DNA of 14,572 nucleotides from Methanosarcinaceae archaeon (GTDB taxonomy: Archaea > Halobacteriota > Methanosarcinia > Methanosarcinales > Methanosarcinaceae). Both the position numbers and the translations under genes were made by a program. The notes below the pieces were generated by a model. It ran no database searches and was not told where the DNA came from. It saw only the letters and a list, made by a program, of their open reading frames with translations. The DNA is taken from the NCBI GenBank assembly GCA_017613335.1, contig JAGAEB010000007.1:1-14572 (forward strand), read 5' to 3'. Positions 1 through 7,192 of this stretch are shown here, piece by piece (the first letter of the stretch is position 1; every line of letters starts with the position of its first letter).

Positions 1-243
1 AGGAAACCGATCAGATATGAAAGCTGAATCGGAAAACCGATCAGACATGAAAGCTGAATCGGAAAACCGATCAGACATGAAAGCTGAATCGGAAAAACCG
101 ATCAGACATGAAAGCTGAATCGGAAAAACCGATCAGACATGAAAGCTGAATCGGAAAACCTGATCAGACATGAAAGCTGAATGCAGGAATACTGATCAGA
201 CATGAAGACTGAATACAGGATACCGATCAGACAATGAAAGCTG
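1..243. repeat. Tandem array of ~30-bp hairpin-forming units, open at the left edge
   Basis: About eight head-to-tail units of 30-31 bp are visible. The core is CCGATCAGACATGAAAG followed by CTGAATCGG and an A-run of 2-5 bases. Units 2 and 3 are identical, units 4 and 5 differ only by an extra A, and the last three units (from about 155) drift in sequence, which is how the edge of a homogenised array usually looks. Each intact unit is itself an inverted repeat: CCGATCAG can pair with CTG-A-ATCGG with one bulged A, leaving a loop of about nine bases. There are no unique spacers, so this is not a CRISPR array. The array starts outside the window, so its full size is unknown. Confidence 0.9.
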
Positions 244-809
244 TCGGACTGAGCATATCGGTTACCGGACCCGTCTGTCAGATGAGATCAGAACAGAATG
301 TACGGGCGGCCGCGGGTCTGCCGACTCAGATAAAAAGCAATGCCATTCAAAGATCCGCAGACGGAAATGCCCGGCTTTGGTTTCTGCCGGATTTCCGGAT
401 TGTGTCAGATAGAGTGATATGCGGCTTATGGTCAGATCCGTTGGAACAGGAAGCTCAGAAAAGCAACCGGTCAGGTGTGATTTTCAGCCTGTCTGCAGGG
501 ATCGGCCTTCAGCCGTCTGTTTCGGGGCGGATGAACGATCCGTTTCAGGATTCATCCGGACCTCAGTATAATAATGAATTTTCTGTCCTTTTCTGCGGGA
601 AGGAGCAGAAATGATGATTGAAATCAAAGATGGTCTTTTCATCTGTTATCGTGCGGCAGATACATCGTTTCAGACTTTTGCACGATCTTTCCGGGTGTGA
701 CTTCTGCAGATCCTGTCGGGTCTGCATGTGATTAATGATGAAACGGCATCCGGATTCCGGATTGCCTGCGTATGAATGTGAAAGATTCCGGGCACGATAC
801 AGCGAAGCA
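244..809. other. Intergenic stretch without a convincing gene
   Basis: This stretch lies between the left repeat array and the 3' end of kptA. The only open frame of any size on the plus strand (234-614) starts inside the last repeat unit, lacks a well-placed ribosome binding site and resembles no family I know. I see no clear hairpin/T-tract terminator for kptA here. The sequence is rich in TCCGGAT-like words, as in other intergenic regions of this window, but shows no ordered repeat. Confidence 0.5.
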
Positions 810-1454
810 TTATTCAGCGTCTGCGTCCTCGACTTCCAGGATTTCTGAAATATATTCCGGCGGGATCGATTTTGTCAGAACGATGTGATCATTGGCTCTC
901 ATGACCTTGTAATGATCACGGATCATCCGGTCGGCATCGATCTTAAGGATGATAGGCCTTTCCGTGTGGACAGATGCAACCTCATATGCTTTCTCAGGAT
1001 CTGTGCTCAGATGGACATATTTCTGGCGGACGGGAATGACGCCGCTTTCAAGAATGATGTCCTCTTCTTCCGGGCTGATTCCGTAATAGATGAATTCTCC
1101 TTCGTATTCCGGATAATTCAGAACGACATCGACGGAGTGTCCGTAGCGCGCTCTGATCTTTCCGCCCGAGATCTCATATCTCTCTTTATCGTCGACATCG
1201 AGAAGAGCATACATATACTCTTTCTTCATCCAGCGATATTTTCTTGCGCAGGAGGAGGCTAAAGCATTAAAACTGACCCATCCGTCCGGATACATCGATA
1301 AGCCGAGCTTATCGGGGAAATGCCTTAATGCGCCGGAGACGAACCGTCCCAGACGGTCTTCCTGCTCATCTGTCAGAACGGCCGAACCCGGTTCGTGACA
1401 GCAGGGGCAGTCTTCTCCTTTGAAATAACCATGTTCTTCGCAATGAGATATCAT
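810..1454 (-). CDS. kptA: Probable RNA 2'-phosphotransferase (Tpt1/KptA family)
   Basis: The 214-residue protein matches the archaeal KptA form. An N-terminal zinc-binding stretch has His4, Cys5, His8, Cys16, Cys18 and Cys19, and is followed by the KptA/Tpt1 fold from about residue 27. Family landmarks are LRHFPDKLGL (Arg44-His45), IRARYGHS (Arg101, His106) and a later Arg143 followed by VHLS (His148), matching the Arg-His-Arg-Arg catalytic set known from the family. The enzyme moves a 2'-phosphate from RNA to NAD+, releasing nicotinamide and ADP-ribose 1'',2''-cyclic phosphate. Its substrate in archaea is unsettled because RtcB-type tRNA ligation leaves no 2'-phosphate. One oddity is that the usual 'HG' after the central strand reads Tyr124-Gly125 here. 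The start has no Shine-Dalgarno sequence, but a TATA box lies about 27 bp upstream, which fits a leaderless mRNA. It appears to be transcribed alone. Confidence 0.85.
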   Translation of the reverse strand: MISHCEEHGYFKGEDCPCCHEPGSAVLTDEQEDRLGRFVSGALRHFPDKLGLSMYPDGWVSFNALASSCARKYRWMKKEYMYALLDVDDKERYEISGGKIRARYGHSVDVVLNYPEYEGEFIYYGISPEEEDIILESGVIPVRQKYVHLSTDPEKAYEVASVHTERPIILKIDADRMIRDHYKVMRANDHIVLTKSIPPEYISEILEVEDADAE

Positions 1455-1477
1455 ATCGAAGTATCAAGAGCTTTTTT

Positions 1478-1485
1478 CTTATAAA
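1478..1485 (-). promoter_or_regulatory. kptA TATA box (leaderless promoter)
   Basis: On the minus strand TTTATAAG sits inside a symmetric TCTTATTTATAAGA. Its centre is about 27 bp from the A of the kptA ATG, the normal TATA-to-start-site distance in archaea, so transcription should begin at or next to the start codon. This agrees with the absence of a ribosome binding site before the ATG. Confidence 0.6.
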
Positions 1486-1555
1486 TAAGATTTGATTGAT
1501 GACGGGCGGAATCATCCGGAATGATACGCCGGCATATCTCTGAAGGACAGGACGG

Positions 1556-1630
1556 ATGACAGAACAAAACGGGGAGAACAAAAAAGGGAGAACAAAAAAG
1601 AGGGGGGCAAACAGGAGAGAAAGGAAAGCC
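1556..1630. repeat. Purine-rich short repeat behind the mcr terminator
   Basis: Three degenerate copies of about 14-15 bp (GGGAGAACAAAAAA and variants) lie side by side on the plus strand. Read in the direction of mcr transcription the tract is pyrimidine-rich with several runs of four to six T. Since archaeal polymerase stops at T-rich tracts on the non-template strand, this may be a back-up termination zone behind the hairpin terminator at 1639-1683. The role is inferred. Confidence 0.5.
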
Positions 1631-1638
1631 GGAACGAT

Positions 1639-1683
1639 AAAAAAATGCATCTTTGAAACCTGTACACAATTTCAAAGATGCAT
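1639..1683 (-). terminator. mcr operon hairpin/T-tract terminator (hairpin C)
   Basis: A perfect 14-bp stem (arms 1645-1658 and 1670-1683, ATGCATCTTTGAAA paired with its complement) carries an 11-base loop. In the mcr direction it is followed at once by seven T residues (1645 down to 1639). It lies about 100 bp behind the mcrA stop codon and ahead of the kptA promoter, exactly where the operon should end. The loop contains TTGTGTACAG in the RNA sense, shared with the preceding hairpin. Confidence 0.8.
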
Positions 1684-1684
1684 A

Positions 1685-1725
1685 CCTGAATTTTCCGGAT
1701 CTGTACACAACCCGGGAAATTCAGG
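1685..1725 (-). other. mcr 3' UTR hairpin B, same loop as the terminator hairpin
   Basis: Arms 1685-1698 (CCTGAATTTTCCGG) and 1712-1725 form a 14-bp stem with one non-Watson-Crick position. The loop of 13 bases contains the same ten bases, TTGTGTACAG in the RNA sense, as the loop of the terminator hairpin, while the stems are unrelated. No T-tract follows directly, so it is probably a structural or processing element rather than a terminator of its own. Confidence 0.6.
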
Positions 1726-1736
1726 ATTTAAGGGAG

Positions 1737-1755
1737 TGTCAGGCGATGCCTGACA
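1737..1755 (-). other. Small hairpin A just behind mcrA
   Basis: A perfect inverted repeat TGTCAGGC-GAT-GCCTGACA forms an 8-bp stem with a three-base loop, 26 bp behind the mcrA stop codon. It is the first of three consecutive hairpins in the mcr 3' UTR. It may block 3' exonucleases; this is an inference. Confidence 0.5.
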
Positions 1756-1781
1756 GGAATCCGGTCATTCCGACAATCCGC

Positions 1782-3500
1782 TTATGCTTTTGCCGGGATG
1801 ATGAGGGATCTCTCACCGGCCGGTTCGAATTCTCTGAGTGCACCGCGGCCGAATTCATATCTCGGTCTGGTGAAGTCGAACGGCAGGAGGTCGTCTGCGA
1901 AGCAGATCTTGACGAGCGGGTTGACGGTGAATGCGTCGCCGCGAGTGGAGTGGGCTGCCATGGTGATACCTGCGTAGCCGCCCTGGTGACCGACGTTCAT
2001 GGCGTAGTTCGGGTAGTTCGGACCGCGGAGTTCTGCCATGAGACCTTCATCGCCCTGGTAGGAGCAGACGTTGGAGGCACCGCACTGGTCCTGGAGGTCG
2101 TAGCCGTAGAAGCCGAGTCTTCCCCAGCCTTCTTTGTGGAGGTACATGGAGAGGTACCAGCCGGAGAGACCTGCGTTACCGTTACCGGTTGCGATGGAGA
2201 CGGCACAGCCTGCGGAAGCAGCGAGGGAGGTTGCTCTCTGGGAACCGCCGAAGTGGTCTTCGAGTGCAGACGGGTATCTCTCGTATTCTTCCATACCGAA
2301 GAGCGTGGATTCGGTTGCGATGTCTTTGATGACATCGGTGGTTGCTTTGACTTTGTTGTCAGTGCCGACCTTTGCAGCGTTGCTGTAGTGCTGGTTGATG
2401 TAGTCGACAGCGTAGTACAGGTTGTTGTCGAGGATATCATCAGTGTATGCTGCAGTTGCATACTGAGTGAAACCGACACCACCGGACATGTAGGAACCCA
2501 GCCAGATCTGGTCGTACATGACACAGCCTGCGCCGACGACTTCGAGAGCGACTTTTGCCGGGTCGTCAGTGACAACACGGCCGGTCTGGATGATATCACA
2601 GAGGTGACCGAAGGAAACGCCTCCCGGCTCGTTCGGTGCTCTGACACGTCTTGCCGGAAGCATTTCACCCATGTTGATGGAACCTGCGTGCTTTGCGGCA
2701 TAGGAAAGGTCAGCGACTGCTGCTTCACCGGCGCACATGTTGTATGCGGAGATGAAGGACATACCGATCTGCATGGCAGACCATCTGCTGGTCTGACCAC
2801 CGTCGGTGGATCTGATGACGACAGTCGGGATGTGGAGTGCCTGCCAGCAGGATTTGCCGAGGGCTTTCTTGAGCTGTTCAGCCTGGTCCTCCGGGAACAT
2901 CTTGTTGATGTCGATGAGGAACTGCTTGTCGATCTCGTCTGCGAGTTCATCGTTGCCGGTGAACATCTTGACGTAACAGTCGTCAACGAGTGCCGGGTGG
3001 CATTCGACCATCATTTCCTGAACGACGGCACCGCCCGGGAGGGAGTGGTTGAGGTTCTCGAGGTAACCGTTGATGGTTTCCGGAGTAACTTCCTTACCCA
3101 GTCTCTTCTCGAGAGTCTCGTGGGCCATGTCTAAGCTGACGATGTTGGTTCTCTTGATGTCGTCAACCATCTGCTGCATGGCAGCATTGTTGACGTAGTG
3201 GAGGTCATCCGGGTCGACGACGAGGTCAGTACCGGAGATTCTGTACGGAGTGATGCATCTCTGGCCGAGCGGTGCACCGGTGTGCATCATCGGGTTGTAG
3301 CCGACGAGACCTCTTTTTGCAGCGATCTCCTTACCGGCTTTGATCATTTCTCTCTTTCTCGGGCTCTGCTCCGGACCTAATCTGTAGAATTTCTCAGTCT
3401 TGGAGGTGATGTCGGTTCCGCCCTGCTTGTTGTCGCCGTAGTCTTCGCCGAACTTGATTTCCATGGATCTCTTAAATCTCTCAAAAATATCTTGTGCCAT
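1782..3500 (-). CDS. mcrA: Methyl-coenzyme M reductase subunit alpha
   Basis: McrA is the large catalytic subunit of the cytoplasmic enzyme that converts methyl-coenzyme M and coenzyme B to methane and the heterodisulfide, using nickel coenzyme F430. At 572 residues it is full length for Methanomicrobiales. Counterparts of residues mapped in Methanothermobacter McrA are visible: the nickel-ligand glutamine at Gln161 (GGAVVQEMM), the active-site tyrosine at Tyr347 (GFTQYATA), and the sites of post-translational modification His271 (methylhistidine), Arg285 (methylarginine), Gln421 (methylglutamine), Gly466 (thioglycine, in GFYGYDLQDQC) and Cys473 (methylcysteine). Whether each is modified here cannot be seen in DNA. 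GGGAGATGA precedes the ATG as ribosome binding site. It is the last gene of mcrBDCGA, 16 bp behind mcrG, and is followed by three hairpins. The strong codon bias fits very high expression. Confidence 0.99.
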   Translation of the reverse strand: MAQDIFERFKRSMEIKFGEDYGDNKQGGTDITSKTEKFYRLGPEQSPRKREMIKAGKEIAAKRGLVGYNPMMHTGAPLGQRCITPYRISGTDLVVDPDDLHYVNNAAMQQMVDDIKRTNIVSLDMAHETLEKRLGKEVTPETINGYLENLNHSLPGGAVVQEMMVECHPALVDDCYVKMFTGNDELADEIDKQFLIDINKMFPEDQAEQLKKALGKSCWQALHIPTVVIRSTDGGQTSRWSAMQIGMSFISAYNMCAGEAAVADLSYAAKHAGSINMGEMLPARRVRAPNEPGGVSFGHLCDIIQTGRVVTDDPAKVALEVVGAGCVMYDQIWLGSYMSGGVGFTQYATAAYTDDILDNNLYYAVDYINQHYSNAAKVGTDNKVKATTDVIKDIATESTLFGMEEYERYPSALEDHFGGSQRATSLAASAGCAVSIATGNGNAGLSGWYLSMYLHKEGWGRLGFYGYDLQDQCGASNVCSYQGDEGLMAELRGPNYPNYAMNVGHQGGYAGITMAAHSTRGDAFTVNPLVKICFADDLLPFDFTRPRYEFGRGALREFEPAGERSLIIPAKA

Positions 3501-3516
3501 TTATGTCATCTCCCAT

Positions 3517-4278
3517 TTACTGTGTTTTCTCAACACCCGGTCTGAAACCGTACTGAGTTCTCTGGAGGAAAACTCTGTGGACCCATTCCAGTGCTTCAGC
3601 GTCAGATCTGAACGGAACGTTGTCGACACGGTAGATAGTGGTTCTCTTTGCTAATTCTTCTTCAGACATCGGTTTTCCGAGGACGACTTTTCTGTCGAGC
3701 GGGAGTGCGACCTGGTCTTTGTCCATGACGATGACGTCGCCTTCCTTTCTGGTTCTGTCGAGCATATCGAACATGACACCGTCTTCCTGCAGTCTGACGG
3801 AGTGACCGTGGACGGTCGCACCGCGGATGTGGGAGCGTGCCGGGCAGGACATGTCGGTCTCAAGCTGTTCTTTTGCGATGATTTCCATGTCTCTCTCACG
3901 GGCCTCGACGATCTGACGGCCGGAGAGGGTACCCGGGTCAACGCCTCTGTAGTTGATCGCTGCGTAGTAGGATCTGACGTACGGGACGGACGGTGCGTTG
4001 TACATGGAGTCGACGAACTGGACGTATCTGACTCTGTCACCTGCTTTTGCACCCGGAGTCGGTTCGACCATCTGTCTGACCGGGCAGTCCGGTTCTTCCA
4101 TTTCTGCCAGCGGCGGGTGGGTGCTCGGGTAGTCGCTTCCGGGGGCGCGGTGGCCGAGGATTGCGGTGAGGTCCTCATCGGAGATTTCTCTCAGTTTTTC
4201 TAATTTTCCGCCCATCTGTTTTCTTCTGTTTTCAGCAACAGAGGTGGTGCCGGGGTAGTATTGTGCTTCGTATGCCAT
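3517..4278 (-). CDS. mcrG: Methyl-coenzyme M reductase subunit gamma
   Basis: McrG is the small subunit of the alpha2-beta2-gamma2 methyl-coenzyme M reductase and helps line the coenzyme M/coenzyme B channel. The 253-residue length is normal. Recognisable blocks are the N-terminal MAYEAQYYPGTTSVAENRR, the loop SGRQIVEARERD with Arg121 (probable counterpart of the coenzyme-B-binding arginine known from Methanothermobacter), and VHGHSVRLQEDGVMFD with His157 and His159. The start is supported by a GGAG about ten bases before the ATG, overlapping the end of mcrC. It is co-transcribed with mcrC (13-bp gap) and mcrA (16-bp gap). No damage or unusual base use is seen. Confidence 0.99.
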   Translation of the reverse strand: MAYEAQYYPGTTSVAENRRKQMGGKLEKLREISDEDLTAILGHRAPGSDYPSTHPPLAEMEEPDCPVRQMVEPTPGAKAGDRVRYVQFVDSMYNAPSVPYVRSYYAAINYRGVDPGTLSGRQIVEARERDMEIIAKEQLETDMSCPARSHIRGATVHGHSVRLQEDGVMFDMLDRTRKEGDVIVMDKDQVALPLDRKVVLGKPMSEEELAKRTTIYRVDNVPFRSDAEALEWVHRVFLQRTQYGFRPGVEKTQ

Positions 4279-4291
4279 AATAATAACTCCT

Positions 4292-4894
4292 TCATTCTTT
4301 GATCTGGTCTAAAGTTCCTTTGGTTTTGACAATGATCTCGCTCAGTTTTTCCCTGGAGCAGGCTTCACCGCGGGCGACACCGGTCACGATGTTCATGATG
4401 CAGCCCTCTGTAAGACAGTCGCTCTTTCTCGGTTTGACGTAGCGGGTTCTGATCCCCATATCTGCAAAATCTTCGTAGTCAACAAGTGCCTGGCAGATGA
4501 TGATCGCCGGGATTCTGACACCTTTGAAGATATCTCTTGCCTTTTTCACGAAGTGGTTCCTGACATTTCCGAAGTGGATGATGGCCATTCTGTGCATATT
4601 GATCTGGTCGACTTCTTTCGGGTCGATACCGAAAGAGCCCATCGTTCCGGATTCCGGATAACCGGTTCCGGCGTACAGCACCAGAACGCCCGCCTGAATG
4701 TTTTCCTTGCGGATCGCATACGTGATCTCACAGACAGGCTTCGTGATATGTCTCCGGCCGGAACCCATTGTGACGATGACGACATCAAGCTTGCCGGCCT
4801 GCGACAGCGTTCCGGCTCTTGCCAGACTGCCGCCTGTTCCGTGGGCCGTTCCGCATCTGCAGTCAACAACCTGCGTGTTCCTGTCGAAATTCAT
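4292..4894 (-). CDS. mcrC: Methyl-coenzyme M reductase I operon protein C
   Basis: McrC is a 200-residue accessory protein of the mcr operon. In the family it belongs to the complex that activates inactive methyl-coenzyme M reductase by ATP-dependent reduction of F430, and it is not part of the final enzyme. Typical blocks are the start VVDCRCGTAHGTGGSLARAGT, VVIVTMGSGRRHITKPVCEITYAIR, and GVLVLYAGTGYPESGTMGSFG. Cysteines 12, 14, 55, 139, 164 and 169 are candidates for metal or redox chemistry, but their role is not shown by the sequence. Its ATG overlaps the mcrD stop codon (ATGA), suggesting translational coupling. A GTGAG stretch before the ATG may serve as ribosome binding site. Confidence 0.97.
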   Translation of the reverse strand: MNFDRNTQVVDCRCGTAHGTGGSLARAGTLSQAGKLDVVIVTMGSGRRHITKPVCEITYAIRKENIQAGVLVLYAGTGYPESGTMGSFGIDPKEVDQINMHRMAIIHFGNVRNHFVKKARDIFKGVRIPAIIICQALVDYEDFADMGIRTRYVKPRKSDCLTEGCIMNIVTGVARGEACSREKLSEIIVKTKGTLDQIKE

Positions 4895-5397
4895 ATCTGC
4901 TCACTTTTTTCGGATTTGATGTACTGAACAGTATTGCTTTTGCCGGCCTTCGGATCCGTCATGCCCAGAAGCAATTCATCGGCATCCGGTCCTAATTTCG
5001 CATAGTCTGTGATCGTTGAGTGTTTCTTGAAGTAGACGCCCTCATAGAATTCAAACGGAAAAGGAAGTACGTCGCTGCAGACCTTTCTGATCTTTTCGAC
5101 GGTATCGTGTCCGATGACTTCCACGCTGACGCGGCTCAAGGTGACTCTCATGTCGACTTCCTGCCCTTCGATCTCGATCGATCTTTTAAGCGGATGGTCA
5201 ACTTTTTCTCCTGTTCCCGGGCCGTAGCTGACTTTCGTAGGCAGGCGCGACCCCTGAATCATGACTCTGCGGATATTTTCACAGCCGTAGATCCCTGACA
5301 GCAATTTCTCACTTGTGTCCGGATTCAGGATTCTCTGGGGGACAACCTGAATCTGATAGATGTCCTGTTGTTCGGAAATGCATTCGGGACCTGTCAT
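4891..5397 (-). CDS. mcrD: Methyl-coenzyme M reductase operon protein D
   Basis: McrD is a 168-residue accessory protein. Family members bind methyl-coenzyme M reductase and are thought to help assembly or F430 handling; it is not part of the purified enzyme. The body IQVVPQRILNPDTSEKLLSGIYGCENIRRVMIQGSRLP and the later MRVTLSRVSVEV are characteristic. The first 12 residues and the C-terminal tail after about residue 150 look variable. The gene begins 24 bp behind mcrB with an AAGG-type ribosome binding site and overlaps mcrC by four bases. Nothing in the sequence suggests damage. Confidence 0.97.
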   Translation of the reverse strand: MTGPECISEQQDIYQIQVVPQRILNPDTSEKLLSGIYGCENIRRVMIQGSRLPTKVSYGPGTGEKVDHPLKRSIEIEGQEVDMRVTLSRVSVEVIGHDTVEKIRKVCSDVLPFPFEFYEGVYFKKHSTITDYAKLGPDADELLLGMTDPKAGKSNTVQYIKSEKSEQI

Positions 5398-5421
5398 AGT
5401 TTAGACCTTCACATGTGTTGC

Positions 5422-6726
5422 TTAGAGTGCTCCTGCAACTGCTTTGATCGGCTCTCTGAATTCGTCGATAGTACCGAAGACATCACCGATAATCTGGGAG
5501 GTGGACTCGATGGTGAACATCTGAGTACCTGCATCGAGGGCGCATGCTGCGGCGACGCACGGCATTGCGAAACCTCTGGAGTGTCTGGTAACGACGTGGT
5601 TACCGTTGAAGATACCCGGTCCGCCGCCGCCGTAGATGGAGTGGGAGAAGAAGGAGAAACCGACGGATGCACCCTGGAGTTTACCGTAGTCGGTACCTGC
5701 AAGGCCGGTCTCTTTCTCGAGAATGTCGTTGAAGTAGAGCATGGTTGCTGCAACGTCCTGTGCGGCACGGGAAGCACCTGCGTTCACGAGGGTTGCTGCA
5801 AGGGTACCTGCTGCGGCGTATGCGTTCCACTTTGCGACATCGTTTGCTTTGTAGAACTTGTAGCCGGATGCACCGACTTTGTCAACGGAGATGACGCCGT
5901 CTTCGATGGCTCTGCCGACGGTGGACTCGATAACAGTGCCGATGGTACCGTTCTTTCCGTTCTCTTTGACCATGTCATAGACCATGTTGTTGCCGTTGAG
6001 GCCCTGGTATGCGAGGCCGAGGAGCTGGTGTCTCTCGAAGTCGCCGACTGCGCCGCCCATTTCGAAGATACCGGTCTGTTCGAAGATGGATGAAAGGGCT
6101 GCTGCGTTCATTGCGTTTCTTCTGGTGATTGCGGCAACGTGGTTGGAAGTGATGTTTCTCAGGGAGTAGCCGAGACCTTCGTTGTTTGCCGGAATGTCGA
6201 TGATGGCTTTGATCGGAGAGCCGGTCATACCGACGGTCTGCGGGTAGCTGCCCCAGCAGGCGCCTTTAACGACCATACCGTCATACATGTCGGTGTTATA
6301 GAGGTCAAGGATTGCCTGGGTGAAGGATGCTGCAGTAACAGTCATAGAGACAGTGGAGTCTGCTGCATATCTGAGTCTTGCTTCCGGGACCTGAACGAGG
6401 ATCTGCTTACCGCCTGCGAGGGCTTTGACGACAGTTCCGTCGCCTTCGTCGACCTGGACGAGTTTCTTGACGGCGTCGACGATCGCTGCGTGGTTCTCAA
6501 CGAGGTTGTAGTTGAGGGAGCGTCCGAGAATCATTTTTCTGGCACCGCCCATTGCACCGGTGGCAAGGGATTTTTCGATTGCGCCGAGGTTGACTGCGAC
6601 GGAGCGTTTGGTGTCCATGATGATTTTCTGGATTGCTTTGTTTCTTGTCGGGGCAAGGTCTTTGATATTTACATTACTCTCTAAGAGTTGTCCCCTATCG
6701 CTGTAGATATCGATTGTGTCAGACAC
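5422..6726 (-). CDS. mcrB: Methyl-coenzyme M reductase subunit beta
   Basis: McrB is the second catalytic-core subunit of methyl-coenzyme M reductase, 434 residues and full length. The active-site segment SIYGGGGPGIFNGNHVV is intact, with Tyr365 and His377 corresponding to the Tyr367 and His379 known from the Methanothermobacter enzyme. The start codon is GTG, not ATG. The choice is firm because an excellent ribosome binding site (AAGGAGG) lies eight bases upstream and the N-terminus MSDTIDIYSDRGQLLE matches the family. It is the first gene of mcrBDCGA. Its promoter region contains a TATA box and three GGCA-N5-TGCC palindromes. It has the same strong codon bias as mcrA. Confidence 0.99.
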   Translation of the reverse strand: MSDTIDIYSDRGQLLESNVNIKDLAPTRNKAIQKIIMDTKRSVAVNLGAIEKSLATGAMGGARKMILGRSLNYNLVENHAAIVDAVKKLVQVDEGDGTVVKALAGGKQILVQVPEARLRYAADSTVSMTVTAASFTQAILDLYNTDMYDGMVVKGACWGSYPQTVGMTGSPIKAIIDIPANNEGLGYSLRNITSNHVAAITRRNAMNAAALSSIFEQTGIFEMGGAVGDFERHQLLGLAYQGLNGNNMVYDMVKENGKNGTIGTVIESTVGRAIEDGVISVDKVGASGYKFYKANDVAKWNAYAAAGTLAATLVNAGASRAAQDVAATMLYFNDILEKETGLAGTDYGKLQGASVGFSFFSHSIYGGGGPGIFNGNHVVTRHSRGFAMPCVAAACALDAGTQMFTIESTSQIIGDVFGTIDEFREPIKAVAGAL

Positions 6727-6756
6727 GATATATCCTCCTTATTTTTAAAAATGAAT

Positions 6757-6809
6757 TGGCATGATCTGCCAAATGGGCATAATTTGCCGCATGAGCATAA
6801 TTAGCCGAA
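6757..6809. promoter_or_regulatory. Triple GGCA-N5-TGCC palindrome in the mcrB leader (candidate operator)
   Basis: Three successive units of 17-18 bp each contain a short inverted repeat: GGCATGATCTGCC (6758-6770), GGCATAATTTGCC (about 6776-6788) and the weaker AGCATAATTAGCC (about 6794-6806). The last base is about 31 bp ahead of the mcrB GTG. If the TATA box at 6835-6841 is used, the units lie immediately behind the start of transcription, a usual place for an archaeal repressor. The regulator is unknown. An RNA-level role is possible because the units fall in the leader. Confidence 0.55.
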
Positions 6810-6834
6810 CGGCCCGGGAATAACAGTCCGCCGT

Positions 6835-6841
6835 TTTTATA
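6835..6841 (-). promoter_or_regulatory. Candidate mcrBDCGA TATA box
   Basis: On the minus strand the sequence CATATAAAAACG provides a TATA element about 110 bp before the mcrB start, giving a predicted transcript leader of roughly 85 bases. The surroundings are AT-rich with other TATA-like words (for example 7136-7145 on the same strand), so this is the best rather than the only candidate. Confidence 0.4.
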
Positions 6842-7150
6842 TGACGGAATATTATTCAATCATTCCAATCAGATGTTTATTCGTTACGTTTGTACTTAAA
6901 CTTTGTGACTGAACTCAATTCCGGTTTTGATAAAAAAGACGATTAAAAAAAGCAGCGAGAGAGGCAAAAATTAAATCGTGTTACGAAAATACATTCGTTT
7001 TGTTACTGGTATCCGGCCCGAAAACCTTAGAAAAAACGTAAAATTTCCCGGAAAATGACATTTTTAATTGGACGTAACTCCGGAAAACCCCTGATGCCGC
7101 AGTGTGAAAGTGCAGGCAGGAACAAAATGATATCTATTATATATGCTGTA

Positions 7151-7168
7151 CCGGACAGGCCTGTCCGG
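7151..7168. promoter_or_regulatory. 18-bp perfect palindrome CCGGACAGG/CCTGTCCGG
   Basis: Nine bases are followed directly by their reverse complement with no gap, in a gene-free region. The palindrome lies 6 bp upstream (minus-strand sense) of a TATA-like CATATATAAT at 7136-7145. It could be a protein-binding site of a distal mcr promoter or part of apgM termination. I cannot decide between these. Confidence 0.4.
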
Positions 7169-7192
7169 ACAGAACACACCCGTCAGAAAATG

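Noticed and set aside
1..243. CRISPR array
   Set aside because: Units follow one another directly with no unique spacers, and no cas gene is in the window.
234..614. 126-residue plus-strand open frame
   Set aside because: It starts inside the last repeat unit, has no convincing ribosome binding site, an unstructured composition and no family likeness.
1653..3134. 493-residue open frame on the strand opposite mcrA
   Set aside because: mcrA is certain and strongly codon-biased, which keeps an antisense frame open. The predicted protein is an unlikely Val/Asp/Cys-rich sequence.
5368..6093. 241-residue open frame opposite mcrB
   Set aside because: Same effect of mcrB codon bias; the product is Cys/Val/Asp-rich without domains.
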